A DNA stretch of 64,000 bases from Nautilus pompilius (lineage: Eukaryota; Mollusca; Cephalopoda; Nautilida; Nautilidae): contig JACATO010000310.1 in assembly GCA_018389105.1 (NCBI GenBank), positions 558,001 to 622,000 on the forward strand, read 5' to 3'. The stretch's first letter is position 1; the number at the start of each line of letters is the position of its first letter. Shown one piece after another: positions 48,785 through 60,140 of the stretch. Under the pieces are notes generated by a model. It had not been told where the DNA came from. It did no database searches and saw only the letters and a list, made by a program, of their open reading frames with translations. A program made the position numbers and the translations under genes.

Positions 48785-51700
48785 CTGAAAAATAAATAAT
48801 ACTGCAGTGCAGATTCACTAGTAGGTAATCTAGAAGAGAATAACTGGCTGAAAACATTCAATAAATATCTTGAAATTCTAATGACCTACAAAACCTGGTT
48901 ATTAGTATTTGAGACCTTACAGTTAACAACCCAGCCATTACTTCAATTATAAACAGTTTATTAAATAAATTATTTTATTTATTTTTATGGGAGATGGTTA
49001 CTACATAAATAAACCCTTAGAATAACCTATATTCATTTTGTTTACAGATCTTTCCACTGGTTTTGCTAAATACTGAGAAAGCAGGCATGAGGTTAGACAC
49101 AGACATTGCAACACATCACATCTGTTTCAGCTGAGATCAAAAGCTAACCTAAGATTCAGTTTTCTACTGATGACTACCAACTCAATTTCAATAAATTTAT
49201 ATTTTAAATTGTTTACTGTTATAAAAGGAAACAGCTTCTGTAATTTAAAAATACCATTGCTATTTAGAAATGGAGCAAAATCCACCTGTGTAGATTAGCC
49301 TAAGACTGAACAGGTAAAACATTAATTAAAAACTGGAGGGTTATGATTAGAATGTACTTTTCCTAGATGATCTGATCAAATTATTCACAGGTTTAAGGTA
49401 TGTACTACAACATTAGTTAAAAAGAAACAATGGATTTTTTATTCTGCTTTTAGTTGGAAAGTTCAGTAGCATTTGTATTGTACAAAGTAGTAGTAATTTA
49501 TAAAAAAAATTTTTATTTTGAAAATGATTAGAGAAAATTCAAAGAATTCATAAAATTTAATATAGCTGAAGAAAACAACAAAAATACCCGATAAATGGAG
49601 GGTGGTTAAGGGTCTGGCATTACCATAGAGGTTAATATGGTTTTTTTTTAGTCTTCACCATCCAACTGTGTGGATTTCCTCCCACATCTAAAAAGTTCTA
49701 GTAGGAATGTTTGCTATATCACCAATTTTGCATGTCAGCACCATTGCTGTCCTGACATTTTAGATGGCCTAAGTGACAGTGAATTATAATGTTACCACAA
49801 GAACAGAAATGTTATCTAAGTTATGATAAATTTGTTATCTTATGAGTTATCAGGCAAGGCAACAGATTTGCTAGTGTGAACTTCAAAGAAACAGACCATC
49901 TACAGATTGTGATGTTATGTAAAACTATGCATTGTCACTAACAGAGTTAAAATTTTGAAGGAGAAATTAACCATATAAAGAATGAATGACAATCTTTTTG
50001 TCATTTGTTAAAACAGTAAAGATACTAATAAGATTGGATCCCACAAAGTCAAAAAGGTTTACTGAAAATGTACCAGTAATTCAAGAACAACAGTCTTTTT
50101 AACTTTAATAAAAGCAATTCAAAATCCTGCATATTATTGAAGTTATTTTAGTATGGAAGTTTTGCTGCAAGTTTCATCTTTTAGAATTATTGCACAACAC
50201 AGGTGAGTTGATTTTTAAAATCAAGTGAATAATGTTTACTTTGACAAATCATTTCTGGTGAAGTCTTAGTAATGTGGAGAGAAAAGAGTGGGGGCAGGAC
50301 AGAAATGTGGTGTATCTTTTGTGAATAAATAACTAAATGTTACAGGTTCTAATATCAACATGATGTACTATTTAAATATTTTTAGTGGTGTAGACAGTCT
50401 TGATTTGTATAAATGACATTAGACAGGGACTAATGATAAAGTAAATAATTATATTTTATGTGAAAATTCTTAGTAGTAGTATTGGTGAATAGAAATCAAA
50501 AACTAGGAATTATATATATTTACTCAGAATTTGAAGTACAGCACATTAAAGTGTCACTAACCCACCTATGAGGTGCTCTCCAGAAAAGAAAACTGAAAAA
50601 CACTCACAATCTTATAGATGACACTCAAAAATAAGAAGTTTTGTGATTTCAGACTATGAAACACCAAAGTGATGATTCCAAAGAAGGTGAGCCATGGAAC
50701 AAGGGAGGACTGACAAAAATAACAACAACAAAAAAAAAGTAAAGACTGATCTGCTTTGGTACGTGGATTTAAGAGATGGTTTATGATACCAATAAATCTG
50801 TGGCACTTTTGTGTATAAATTAGCTGAAGTTTCAGGTGGTCTTTCATTATGTAACCTAACAGGATACTGGATTAAAAAAACAAAAAACCATGGAAATTGT
50901 TCAGTGGCAGCACTTAAATATGCAGTACAAGTATAAATACTCATTTAGGAAGGATGTTGAAATGCTAAGTTTCCAAGAATCTTTTCAGGATTTTTAAACA
51001 AAATATTCAATCAACTGAAATAAATTTTTCTATTAGTGCAAAAAGTTAGAATATCTGTTAAGTTTTTTATAATGAGTTCTAGAGCAGAGGACAAGAATTA
51101 TAAACTGCTTAAACCATTTACAAGGCTTGATATTAGAAAATAATTCCCTAATAACAATTATAGGTGAATGGTATAAATTGCCAGTGATGATCACTAATAG
51201 ACCAGGGGGGGGGGTTCCTATGAAGCAGAGGTTCCATACTGGGAGTTGCAACAAGAATATAGCCAGTATTGTGATTTTTTCATGGACATTTAATCTTTGG
51301 ACTGTTACTGATGTATGTGCACCTTATTTTCTGTGGTATAATCTGCAACATCAGCCTTACATCAATACCTTGGGATGAAGTTATTCCATGACTAGAATGC
51401 AGAAATTGATTTCACCCCCATTTTTTTTTTTTTTCAAAATATTTGGGGTGGGGGAAGTATTGCCCCTAGCAGGGTGATGCTGGAAGTTGGTGTTGCAAGA
51501 ATTTGTTAAAGGGGAGGGGGGGTGAGGACTAATGTTCCAGTGGGTGTTGTGTGCTGATATTGGCATGCCGGTTCAAAGAAGAATTAATCATGTTAGTGTA
51601 AACCAGTTAAATGTTTGTTGTTTTTTTTCCTTACCTGAAAGCTTTGGCTTCCTACCTTGTAATAACTAGGCCTGCTGAAAAAATAGAGGTTGGGCGATGT

Positions 51701-53371
51701 TTATGCTCAAATAGTCAACTTTGATACAATTCCTCTGTTGTAATAAAGTCCCAGGTTTGTTTTGGTTCACAGTTTTATTTGGTAAACCACATAAGAGAAA
51801 GGTTTAGACCTTGTTAACTGTCTAATGCCTAAAAGCTTACACATTTCTTGGAAGAGACTCTCCTACTGTATCGGTAAAGCTTTATGTTGGTTTACTATCT
51901 GAATGACAGGAAAAGATTGTTTATGCATTCAAAAAAAAAAAAAAGCAATAGTGATCATTTCATATGTAGAAGAAAGTAAATAGATGGGGAATTGATTTCC
52001 TTATATAATCAATTGATCTCTGGTTTTTGTTTACAGCCTCTATCATCTAGAAACTGAGAAAGCAAAAGACAAAAAAGGACTGTAGAGGTAGGTTATACTG
52101 CTGTTATGTCAGAGGACTGGTATGACTGAGGGAACCTTAGAATTTTGAAATAACCCAGGCTACACGAAGTGAAATACTAAGATAAACAGGGCTAAAGGCA
52201 GCCATAGCTTCTCTCAACCCAAACAAAACTTATTATTGCATTTAAATTATTTCAAGCTTCAGTGAAAAAACATCTCTTCAGTCCTGAAGGTATTTGCATT
52301 AAATCTACTTTTTACCAGATTCTCTCTCTTTTTTCTACTACACTATGTATATTATATTCGAACAACCTTATTCAAACTACACATTCTTCCTCCAATTAAC
52401 TGATCAGCAGTTGCAGAGTTAAATCAATACTTCCAGTCTTGCATTTCTTACATAGTACATTAATTAGTTAATACAAGAAAACATCACTACAGCCTTCTGA
52501 TTCAAGCTAACCTCTACACTGCATGAAAATCCTCAGCAAAAGCAGATTTCAAATCCATCACTGCTATCCTTCAAATTTCTGTTGATGCGATTTATATTGT
52601 TTAGAATTAAAGTTTAACCAAAGTCAACCTGTTGCTTTCATATAATATATTTTATGCAGTATTGTTACATTTTTAAAAATAGATATAAGGATTTTTAAAT
52701 CAGAATTTCAATAACAAAAATGGTCAACCAACATTGAAAAGGCCAGAATTTGTTGGGTTATTTTTCCAATCAGGTATAAACGTGACAGTTTTTAAACTCA
52801 ATACAAATGATTTCAATATCCTGTCATATGGGGTTCAGAGTTTAGTTATCGATAAATAGAATAATTAGTGGAAACCATGGATTCCAAAACTTATGGCATC
52901 AAACTTTTTTTAATATATATATATATATATCAAGGGGAAATAATTTATCAAGAAGTAAAGAAAGGTACTAAAGGGAAAATATTTCAAGAATTTGGTCCCC
53001 CCCCCCGTCTCTCTCGGTATGAAGAAGCTCTTGTTGTTCTATTGTAATTGTTTTTTCTTTTAATTTTCACTATTATTAGTTGATATGAGTGCCTCTGGCA
53101 CACAAAAAAAAAAGAGTTTGTTTAACTTTTCAGTTCGAGAAAAAAAAATGGATATCATTTCCACGTTTATACCGTAAATAAGACCACCTAACCTACCTTG
53201 GCGTGACGGTCAAACTCGGGAAGAGTGAATCGAGGACGACGACATTAAACCCGTCGTCTCTGTCATTATAAACAAAGAGTTGGTTTCCTATAGATAAAGC
53301 GGCTGTTTTAGAGCACCCTCTCGGGAACTAAGTAGATGAAGCAGAGAACGCATACCCACCCGTCAGCTTAC
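48785..53371 (-). other. Probable 5' UTR intron of the hydrolase gene
   Basis: About 4.6 kb between the acceptor before the coding exon and the candidate donor (GAG then GTAAGC, minus strand). AT-rich, with a SINE-like repeat at about 49,600 and an AT microsatellite at 52,912-52,930. No coding signal. An alternative donor (AAG then GTAGGT) lies near 53,195. Confidence 0.4.
49600..49770 (+). repeat. SINE-like dispersed repeat, copy D
   Basis: GGATTTCCTCCCACATCTAA + AAAGTTCT at 49,672-49,700 matches the family core, followed by GCATGTCAGCACC. Ends uncertain. Confidence 0.45.
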
Positions 53372-53431
53372 CTCACTCTGGGTACCCAGCCGCTGTATGG
53401 TGTTCGATCAGCTCACATCACCTCTTAAATA
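53372..53431 (-). promoter_or_regulatory. Candidate promoter and short first exon of the hydrolase gene
   Basis: Read on the minus strand: TATTTAAG (53,424-53,431) resembles a TATA box. About 30 bases further on is the expected initiation area, then CAGCGGCTGGGTACCCAGAG and TGAG before a consensus donor GTAAGC beginning at 53,371. The non-coding first exon would be about 30-35 bases. The change to CpG-rich sequence at this point supports a promoter. Inferred from motifs only. Confidence 0.35.
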
Positions 53432-53901
53432 GCCACAACAACCTCTTGAACTCATTCCGCTAGAAACGTTCCTTGCCAGCTACGTGTTTCCAACATTTTT
53501 ACAAATACCAAGTTCTTCTGAACTATTTTTTTTTTTTTAAAAAAAGAAAACACTTGTCTAATATTCGACACTTAAGCCAACTCATGCACGAAAAGGAAAA
53601 TCAAAACAATCGTTTATGTCAGCCGTTTTTTTGCTCAGGTTAGAGATTACGGTTTACACCGGTAAGAGAAGAGGCTGATTAGAATGTCACGTGTGTCTGT
53701 GTGTGTAGTAAAGTAAATCTACCGACCCCACAGCACGGCTCGTTCAAAGAGCACTTCAGAATATCATTCGTAGCGAACAGCTCCTGTATTATTTGTTTGC
53801 TTTTTTTTTCTTTCTTTTTTCATGTGCAAAGCCGTTACTGAGTCTCAAAGAATCATAGGAATGACATTCAGTTGTCAGTGAAAGATAAATTACATAATAT
53901 A
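53432..53901. other. Upstream region of the hydrolase gene, no gene seen
   Basis: CpG-containing, mixed-composition DNA between the candidate promoter and the fold-back MITE. No further feature. Confidence 0.5.
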
Positions 53902-54224
53902 CAGTGCCGGACAAAAGAGTTGGGACACTTGCTGTGAAATTGATATTTGAGCTCCCTCGTTTTAACAAACGCATTTAAATACCCATCACATTGTTTATTA
54001 TATGCACAAAACATGCCTTCACAATGTATAAAAGCAACACATGCTATACATATTTTTCCAGACAATAGATACACATATGACATTCGTTGTTTTTACACAT
54101 TGTAAAGGCATGTTTTATACAACTTATGAACAATAAGATGGTTATCTGTATGCAAATGTGAAAACAAGAGAGCTCAAATATCAATTTCACAGCAAGTGTC
54201 CCAACTCTCTTGTTCGGCACCGTG
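53902..54224. mobile_element. Fold-back MITE, 323 bp, Tc1/mariner-type ends
   Basis: Left end CAGTGCCGGACAAAAGAGTT (53,902) and right end, read in complement, CACGGTGCCGAACAAGAGAG (54,224) begin inverted repeats of about 63 bp that differ at few positions. TA dinucleotides flank both ends (53,900-53,901 and 54,225-54,226). The inner arms are also complementary (left AACATGCCTTCACAATGTAT near 54,010, right complement AACATGCCTTTACAATGTGT), so almost the whole element is one long imperfect palindrome with a loop near 54,060. No coding capacity. Confidence 0.88.
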
Positions 54225-54226
54225 TA

Positions 54227-54610
54227 TATATATGGTGTCTGCAAGTGTGGTGCGGTGTAAGTTTCTGGTATGTGTGTGCATCTCCGAAGAGAAGGGAGTG
54301 GGGCGAGGTCGAAGCCTCGTTTGGAGCAAGCTCCCGTGTAGTATGAAGCCGACTTCCAGGCCCGAAATGTCCTGACATCCCGTAGGACGAGACAGTGTCT
54401 CAGACGATCACTTCCCCAGCCGATACCTTCAGGGAGGAAGCCTCGGAGCTTTCGGTCTACAATGCAGTCCGACAAGCACCTAACCTTCCCAGCCAGATGG
54501 CAGGGCCCAGGGCAAAAAGGATGCCTGCCCCCGCCCTTGCGAGCGTGTAGGTTTCCCTCAGCCGCCTCGGTTCCCATACCAGTCCCGGGTGGGTGGGGGG
54601 TGACCACACC
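54227..54610. other. GC-rich block of unknown origin
   Basis: About 380 bp, much richer in GC than anything to its left, abutting the MITE target duplication. A minus-strand frame is open through it (GCSRKRGF-like content, for example GWGSDRLRHCLVLRDVRTF) and runs on into the MITE. No family recognised. Could be part of a retroelement or an unmethylated CpG-rich element. Confidence 0.4.
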
Positions 54611-55546
54611 CTAAACTTGGTGTTTACCTTTTATTCTGTTTAACAGGCGCACTATTAGGGACCGATGCCAGTCTTTCCCAATATTTTGCATAATTTGAAT
54701 AACAATGGGGAGTTCTACGTTTTTAACCATAACCTTGGGCATCTGGATGTCAGTAACGTTACAAAAGATTGACCGTTACCGAGAGGTCTCCTCTTAATAC
54801 GTTTCGCGAGTAAAATTATTGCTAGATGCCACGATATTCAAAGATTTATATTTTCAAACGTTGAATAATTCCAACTATAGCGGGTATTTTTCTCTGCAGT
54901 AAATGAAACTTGTCCGCTGCCAAAGGTGGTGGTTGGTTATTTCTCTCTTGTACACGACGTATTCTTTTCCTGTGTCAGTTTGCAGCAGATGTCGGTATCT
55001 ACTGATTATAACAAAAGGAGGGGGCTTGTCACTGTTTACAAAAATAAATAATTATAATTAGTGCTTAGTTTTCTGTTGGGGGGGAAGGAAGGTGGGGGGC
55101 ATTTTAAAGTTAAATAATAATATACCTAAAACCACATTTTGGCATCTGTTTTACAAACTTCACCAATGAACTAATCACTTTTTTCTGTTAACTCCTTATA
55201 ACGTGTAGGTTTAAAATGGAGACTACATCCGACATTAGTCCCTTTTATCGTCATTTTCTGCCTCCTTATTCAAACTATTTTTTATTCAGTTATATTTGTA
55301 CATTGTTTGAAATCACAAAACAATTGTATAATTTTTAATTGCCCCTTATACCCCCCTCTTTTTTAAAAAAATTAATCATTCCACCTATCGCTGCCCAGTA
55401 AGCATTAAGAGTAGTAACCGGTCCACACACGGAAGTCGGACTCCAGGCCTTAACGTTGTCGGAGTAAAGTGGTTTGTCTTTGGTGCTGTTAGAACTACCA
55501 GCTTCCGGGTACTATTCTTAACGTTTCCCACAGGGAAAACTGAGAT
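54611..55546. other. Intergenic DNA before the minisatellite, no gene seen
   Basis: Mixed composition with poly-G (55,078-55,100) and poly-C/T tracts. No supported gene. Confidence 0.55.
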
Positions 55547-56302
55547 ACGCAATATCAGGGGTCAGGGTAAGAGCCGCGTATTAATTCGTGTTGCACTGTA
55601 ACGCAATATCAGGGGTCAGGGTAAGAGCCGCGTATTAATTCGTGTTGCACTGTAACGCAATATCAGGGGTCAGGGTAAGAGCCGCGTATTAATTCGTGTT
55701 GCACTGTAACGCAATATCAGGGGTCAGGGTAAGAGTCGCGTATTAATTCGTGTTGCACTGTAACGAAATATCAGGTGTCAGGGTAAGAGTCGCGTATTAA
55801 TTCGTGTTGCACTGTAACGCAATATCAGGGGTCAGGGTAAGAGCCGCGTATTAATTCGTGTTGCACTGTAACGCAATATCAGGGGTCAGGGTAAGAGTCG
55901 CATATTAATTCGTGTTGCACTGTAACGCAATATCAGGGGTCAGGGTAAGAGCCGCGTATTAATTCGTGTTGCACTGTAACGCAATATCAGGGGTCAGGGT
56001 AAGAGTCGCGTATTAATTCGTGTTGCACTGTAACGAAATATCAGGTGTCAGGGTAAGAGTCGCGTATTAATTCGTGTTGCACTGTAACGCAATATCAGGG
56101 GTCAGGGTAAGAGCCGCGTATTAATTCGTGTTGCACTGTAACGCAATATCAGGGGTCAGGGTAAGAGCCGCGTATTAATTCGTGTTGCACCGTAACGCAA
56201 TATCAGGGGTCAGGGTAAGAGTCGCGTATTAATTCGTGTTGCATTGTAACGCAATATCAGGGGTCAGGGTAAGAGTCGCGTATTAATTCGTGTTGCACTG
56301 TA
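55547..56302. repeat. Minisatellite: 14 head-to-tail copies of a 54-bp unit
   Basis: Unit begins ACGCAATATCAGGGGTCAGG and ends TTAATTCGTGTTGCACTGTA. Fourteen copies start every 54 bases from 55,547 to 56,249 without gaps (756 bp exactly). Variants: type A has GAGCCGCG, type B GAGTCGCG, type C ACGAAATATCAGGTGTC with GAGTCGCG. Order is A A A B C A B A B C A A B B, so A-B-C-A occurs at units 3-6 and 8-11, five units (270 bp) apart. Copies are over 95% alike. Confidence 0.97.
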
Positions 56303-57060
56303 GACGTTTGCTCATAGAGTAGTGGCGAAACGTATTAAGGGGTGAACCTAGAGGGTGTTACCATAATCGTGTGAATGTGTAAAACTCCACGTGCTACGCT
56401 AATATATAACATTATTTACGATGTTGACAAACGACTATTATTTTATTACTAATTTATTAGTGATACAAATTGTTGTGCCTTGGGTTAGGGGTGGGTGGTA
56501 GGCGCCATCCCTAAAACCTACCGGACTCTCTTAAAACGTCCGCGAACAACCGCGTGTTCCAGAATACGATATTTTTAGTTTCTAAAAAAAGCTGTACACA
56601 ACAACATTTTATCTAAAACTACACTCACTACCCAAATCCCCGCCTATCCCCGTTGTCTTTGCCACCAATCGAAATATAAATAAGAAAAATTCGAAGCTGC
56701 TTAGTCAGGTTAGGGCACTAACAGCTCAGTTCAGTTTCAAATCGAAACAGGGGACCAATAATATCAAACGAACTGTTCCACAACGGAGATGAAATGAAGA
56801 AGTGCTGTAGCATCTGTTTTGTGATCTTGTATAGACTATCCTCTGGTTTCATACTTAAATTTTAACGTGTTCGCTGAGTTTACTTCTATTTTAACGCTGA
56901 ATTCTTAACGTAATTGCAATATCAGCGATACTTTGGTGGCCGATAAAGAGCAGGCGCGTTATTAGTTCGGATCCCTGGAGAGGTGCCGCCGCCCCCAGCG
57001 CTGAGGCCCCTTTGCTGAGCGTCATAAGCGTGACGCGGAGGGTGGTATGAAGGCTGAGAC
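56303..57060. other. Intergenic DNA; possible LINE 3' end at right
   Basis: No gene. The GC-rich stretch 56,945-57,115, ending in GACGAAGAAGAACGACAACA-type sequence, resembles the 3' end of a non-LTR element, but no domain supports it. Confidence 0.35.
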
Positions 57061-57120
57061 TTGGCTTGCAGGTCGTATGCAAGTCCGATAAAAAAGACGA
57101 AGAAGAACGACAACAACAAA

Positions 57121-57375
57121 AAAGTTTATTTGCTTTTGAATTTTGCAAGTCTGCTGAATAATCACAAGATTGCATTTCAGAAGCTGTACAGATTGTATGC
57201 CATCGCCATTGCCTCCCCGCCATCCTTCGCCGCTGATGAGCGAACCTTTTCATGGATGGAACGTTCGAAAACAAGTCTGCGAAACCAGATGGACAATAGC
57301 TGTTTTCCTGGTCGGTCGATCACTGCCATTCTGGCTGCGGCTTGGCTAGAAAACTGGGCCTTGATGCTGTCGTGA
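57121..57375 (+). mobile_element. hAT transposase C-terminal (dimerisation domain) fragment
   Basis: Plus-strand reading KLYRLYAIAIASPPSFAADE + RTFSWMERSKTSLRNQM matches the hAT C-terminal dimerisation pattern (hydrophobic stretch, P-S-A-x-x-E-R-x-F-S, then K-T-x-L-R-x-x-M). It ends LAAAWLENWALMLS with TGA at 57,375. Only the C terminus remains; no ends or catalytic core found. Confidence 0.75.
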
Positions 57376-57705
57376 ACAAATTTGCCTATAGACTGAATTC
57401 AGCTGATGTAGGACATCGTTACTTTAAAAAATAAGGTATGTTTTCCCATTTTAAACATAGTATGAAATACAGCTACATAGTTACAAGTTGACACACTCAA
57501 AAAAAAAAAAAAATGCCGGAGTTAGAGCTGCTTGATTTATCTACCATTTTTCCTTTCCCTTTTACTGTAAAAGAAATTTTTTTTTTAAATGAAAAGTTCC
57601 TTCTGTCCCTTCCAACCACATTATCAGTCTGCCACACCCTCGTCTCACCCTCTCCACTCTCAGAATCCTGGAGTCGCCCACTGTTGGGCGTATTAATTAT
57701 CCCTG
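57376..57705. other. Short intergenic stretch, no gene seen
   Basis: Poly-A at about 57,500 and pyrimidine-rich DNA, between hAT and Tc1 fragments. Confidence 0.5.
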
Positions 57706-57711
57706 TCCCAT

Positions 57712-58775
57712 GTACAGTATTAGAAATAATTAGGAAACACAGGATATGCACAAACAACAAGTAATTCCAACTCAGAGACTTTATATATTACACACAATGC
57801 ATCAGTATTTGGATGCGAGTCCTTTGCTTTATACAGAGCAGGACACCTTGTCTTCATTCTCCCATACAGGTTATCGATGCATAACTGTGGAATGTCGTTC
57901 AAAGTATCCTGGAGTATTTTCCACAATTTACTCAAGATGTTTGGTTGCCGTTTGACTTTCTTTGTTGCCATATAACCCCATATTGCCTCTTTGATTTTCA
58001 TATCAGGACTTAGTGCAGACCAGTAAATCGTTGTGAGTGTTCCATCAGCCTCTTTGTCATTGCTATGTTGGAAGATGAATTTCCGTCCGGTTCCTTAAGG
58101 AATGACATGATAGATGAGAACCATACCCGTTGGAAATCAGTATACGTTTGGTTTTATGCAAATCTCCGTCAATCGTGGCTAATATGCAATTCCACACGTG
58201 TATTGATCCATTCCAATGATTCAGTGTAGCTCTCCGGTCCGCATTCGAACAAAATACCGTTGCTAATTACCAAACAGTTCAGATTTGGACTCATCTATAG
58301 AGAGCTCCTTCTTCCAGGTTTGATCTTCTTACTGTTTTTATTTCTTTTGCTTATTTCGGCCCTGCCGTTTGGTTACCTCTCTTTAGCAAAGGCTTTCAGA
58401 GAGCCGCACAGTTACTGGAAACACTCGCGCTGACGTGTGTCTTACTGTCCTTGAAGCTAATACATGTACTTGCAGCTGTGCCATTCGCAATATTTCTGCT
58501 GGCTCGTCGTCTCTTCCGTAGAGTACATGTCCTGGATATCTTTCATCACTTTTGGAGAGTTGGGGCTTTTTCCATCACCAGCTTTTATTGTAAATATTAC
58601 CAGCTTCGTGTAGCCTTTTGCGAGTCTTGTATACAGCTTCATCTGAAACATTAGGTCGGGATGGATCTCCAAATCGCTTAACAACAACCACACCAACAAC
58701 TTCCGACATTCGAAAAAGACTCTGATTTATATACGTTTGTAATGTGACGTATCCTTGGAGCCATACCATTCTCCG
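57712..58775 (-). mobile_element. Tc1-like transposon, degenerate
   Basis: Minus strand. N-terminal HTH: KRFGDPSRPNVSDEAVYKTR, then AGDGKSPNSPKVMKDIQDMY (58,500-58,720). Middle part degenerate, with an FIFQHSNDKEADG stretch near the usual FQQDNAPxH place, lacking its Asp. C-terminal part: IKEAIWGYMATKKVKRQPN, LWKILQDTLNDIP and LYGRMKTRCPALYKAKD (57,800-58,000), as in Tc1 transposases. Left end CAGTATTAGAAATAATTAGG (57,715) looks like a Tc1 terminus next to TA; the right end was not found. Dead. Confidence 0.78.
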
Positions 58776-59357
58776 CGCTACAACGGTACTACTGCCTACA
58801 CTTTTACACTCATTTTACAGGTGTGGCGCTTTCTGATTGTTACATGACAACCAATCACAGTGCGCTATAACAACACGTGATCGCACTGTTGCGCATTTCA
58901 TTCTGATACATGAAGATTTGGTATTTTACCCCAAAGTGTGGTGAATGTTATGGTCATAAACAATATGCAAATGCACCCCCCCTTTTTATAGTTGCTATAG
59001 ACCACCTAATTCTCTTTATCCCCGAATGTGTAAGAAAATATGATTGCAGTCGATTGACATAACGCGAGTCCAATACGTACTACAAACCATAATTTACGTG
59101 CTGTCGTAACGCTTCGCTGCTTCATGAGGTTTCACTATGTTTTTACGAGCGTCATCAGAGAAGGACCCTAGGTCCAAACTACTACTACTATTACCTACAC
59201 TTTTGCAAAATAATATCTACGTTAAGGAGAGGAAAAACAAACTTACTTTTATAATGCGGAGCGGTCTTAGGCTGTGGCAGCCGGATAATTTATTCCGAGT
59301 ATTTATGTGGGTTAGAACTAAATTTAGCCTACTTGTGTAAGTAATCTATGCATTTTC

Positions 59358-59394
<37 letters not shown>

Positions 59395-60140
59395 CTTTAC
59401 TAGGTTAGAATAAATGGCTCCATGAAGGTTATTCGTCGGAATGAAATTTTAAAATGCAAGGTCATAATTTAACTTTTTTCCATGACCTTGGTCCATAAAC
59501 ACAGTTTGTTTTGGGAGGCCATCCCTGACCGGCAAGAAATCATTTTAAAGTGATTTTAGTTTCAAAATTTTTAAAAAAAAAATTTTTTTTCTTTTAAACA
59601 GGGTACAAAAGCTCGTCTTTGGGGGGGGTTAGTGAATTTAGCTTAAAAACGCTTTGTCTTTTAGGTCGGTGAGTGCACTACTCGCTATAAAGTTTTGGTC
59701 TTAAAGAACCTCCGCCCCGATCACGGATAACAACGCGAGAACGACGTCTGGGGAGCAAGCCATGTTTTTTTTGTGTTTTAATAGGCGCGATAAACCGAGA
59801 CTCCGATTTGTTGTTTTAAGATGGCCTGGCATTCGAAATAACGACGGCTCCGCTCAGTCGTGCCTCTCTTAGTCCCCCCAGGTCCCTTTAGAATACGTTA
59901 AAAGGAACATATTACATTACTGTTGCCTAATAGAACTAATAATCTTTAGGGAGACAAAATACTGTGAATCCCATATATATTCGATAACTACCTAATTTAA
60001 TTAGAAAAATTAACGGGTAGAGATCGTCTTAACATCGGCACCACACTTCTGCATGTAGGCAGTTAGAAACATTCACCAAGAATGAGCTCCCCTGCCTCAA
60101 GGTGAACCGTGTGTGGATTACTCCCCCTTTTTAATATATA
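58776..60140. other. Intergenic DNA with TG microsatellite, no gene seen
   Basis: CpG-containing DNA. A TG repeat lies at 59,361-59,391 and poly-G tracts near 59,620. A CCTACACTTTT string recurs at about 58,795 and 59,195. No gene or element supported. Confidence 0.5.
59361..59391. repeat. (TG)n microsatellite
   Basis: About fifteen TG dinucleotides in a row. Confidence 0.92.

Noticed and set aside
48772..48861. Thirty extra N-terminal codons for the hydrolase
   Set aside because: They cross a strong 3' splice site and lack family similarity; the ATG at 48,771 fits the family start.
55547..56302. Regularly spaced repeats as a CRISPR array
   Set aside because: The copies are contiguous with no unique spacers, and the DNA is animal nuclear; it is a minisatellite.
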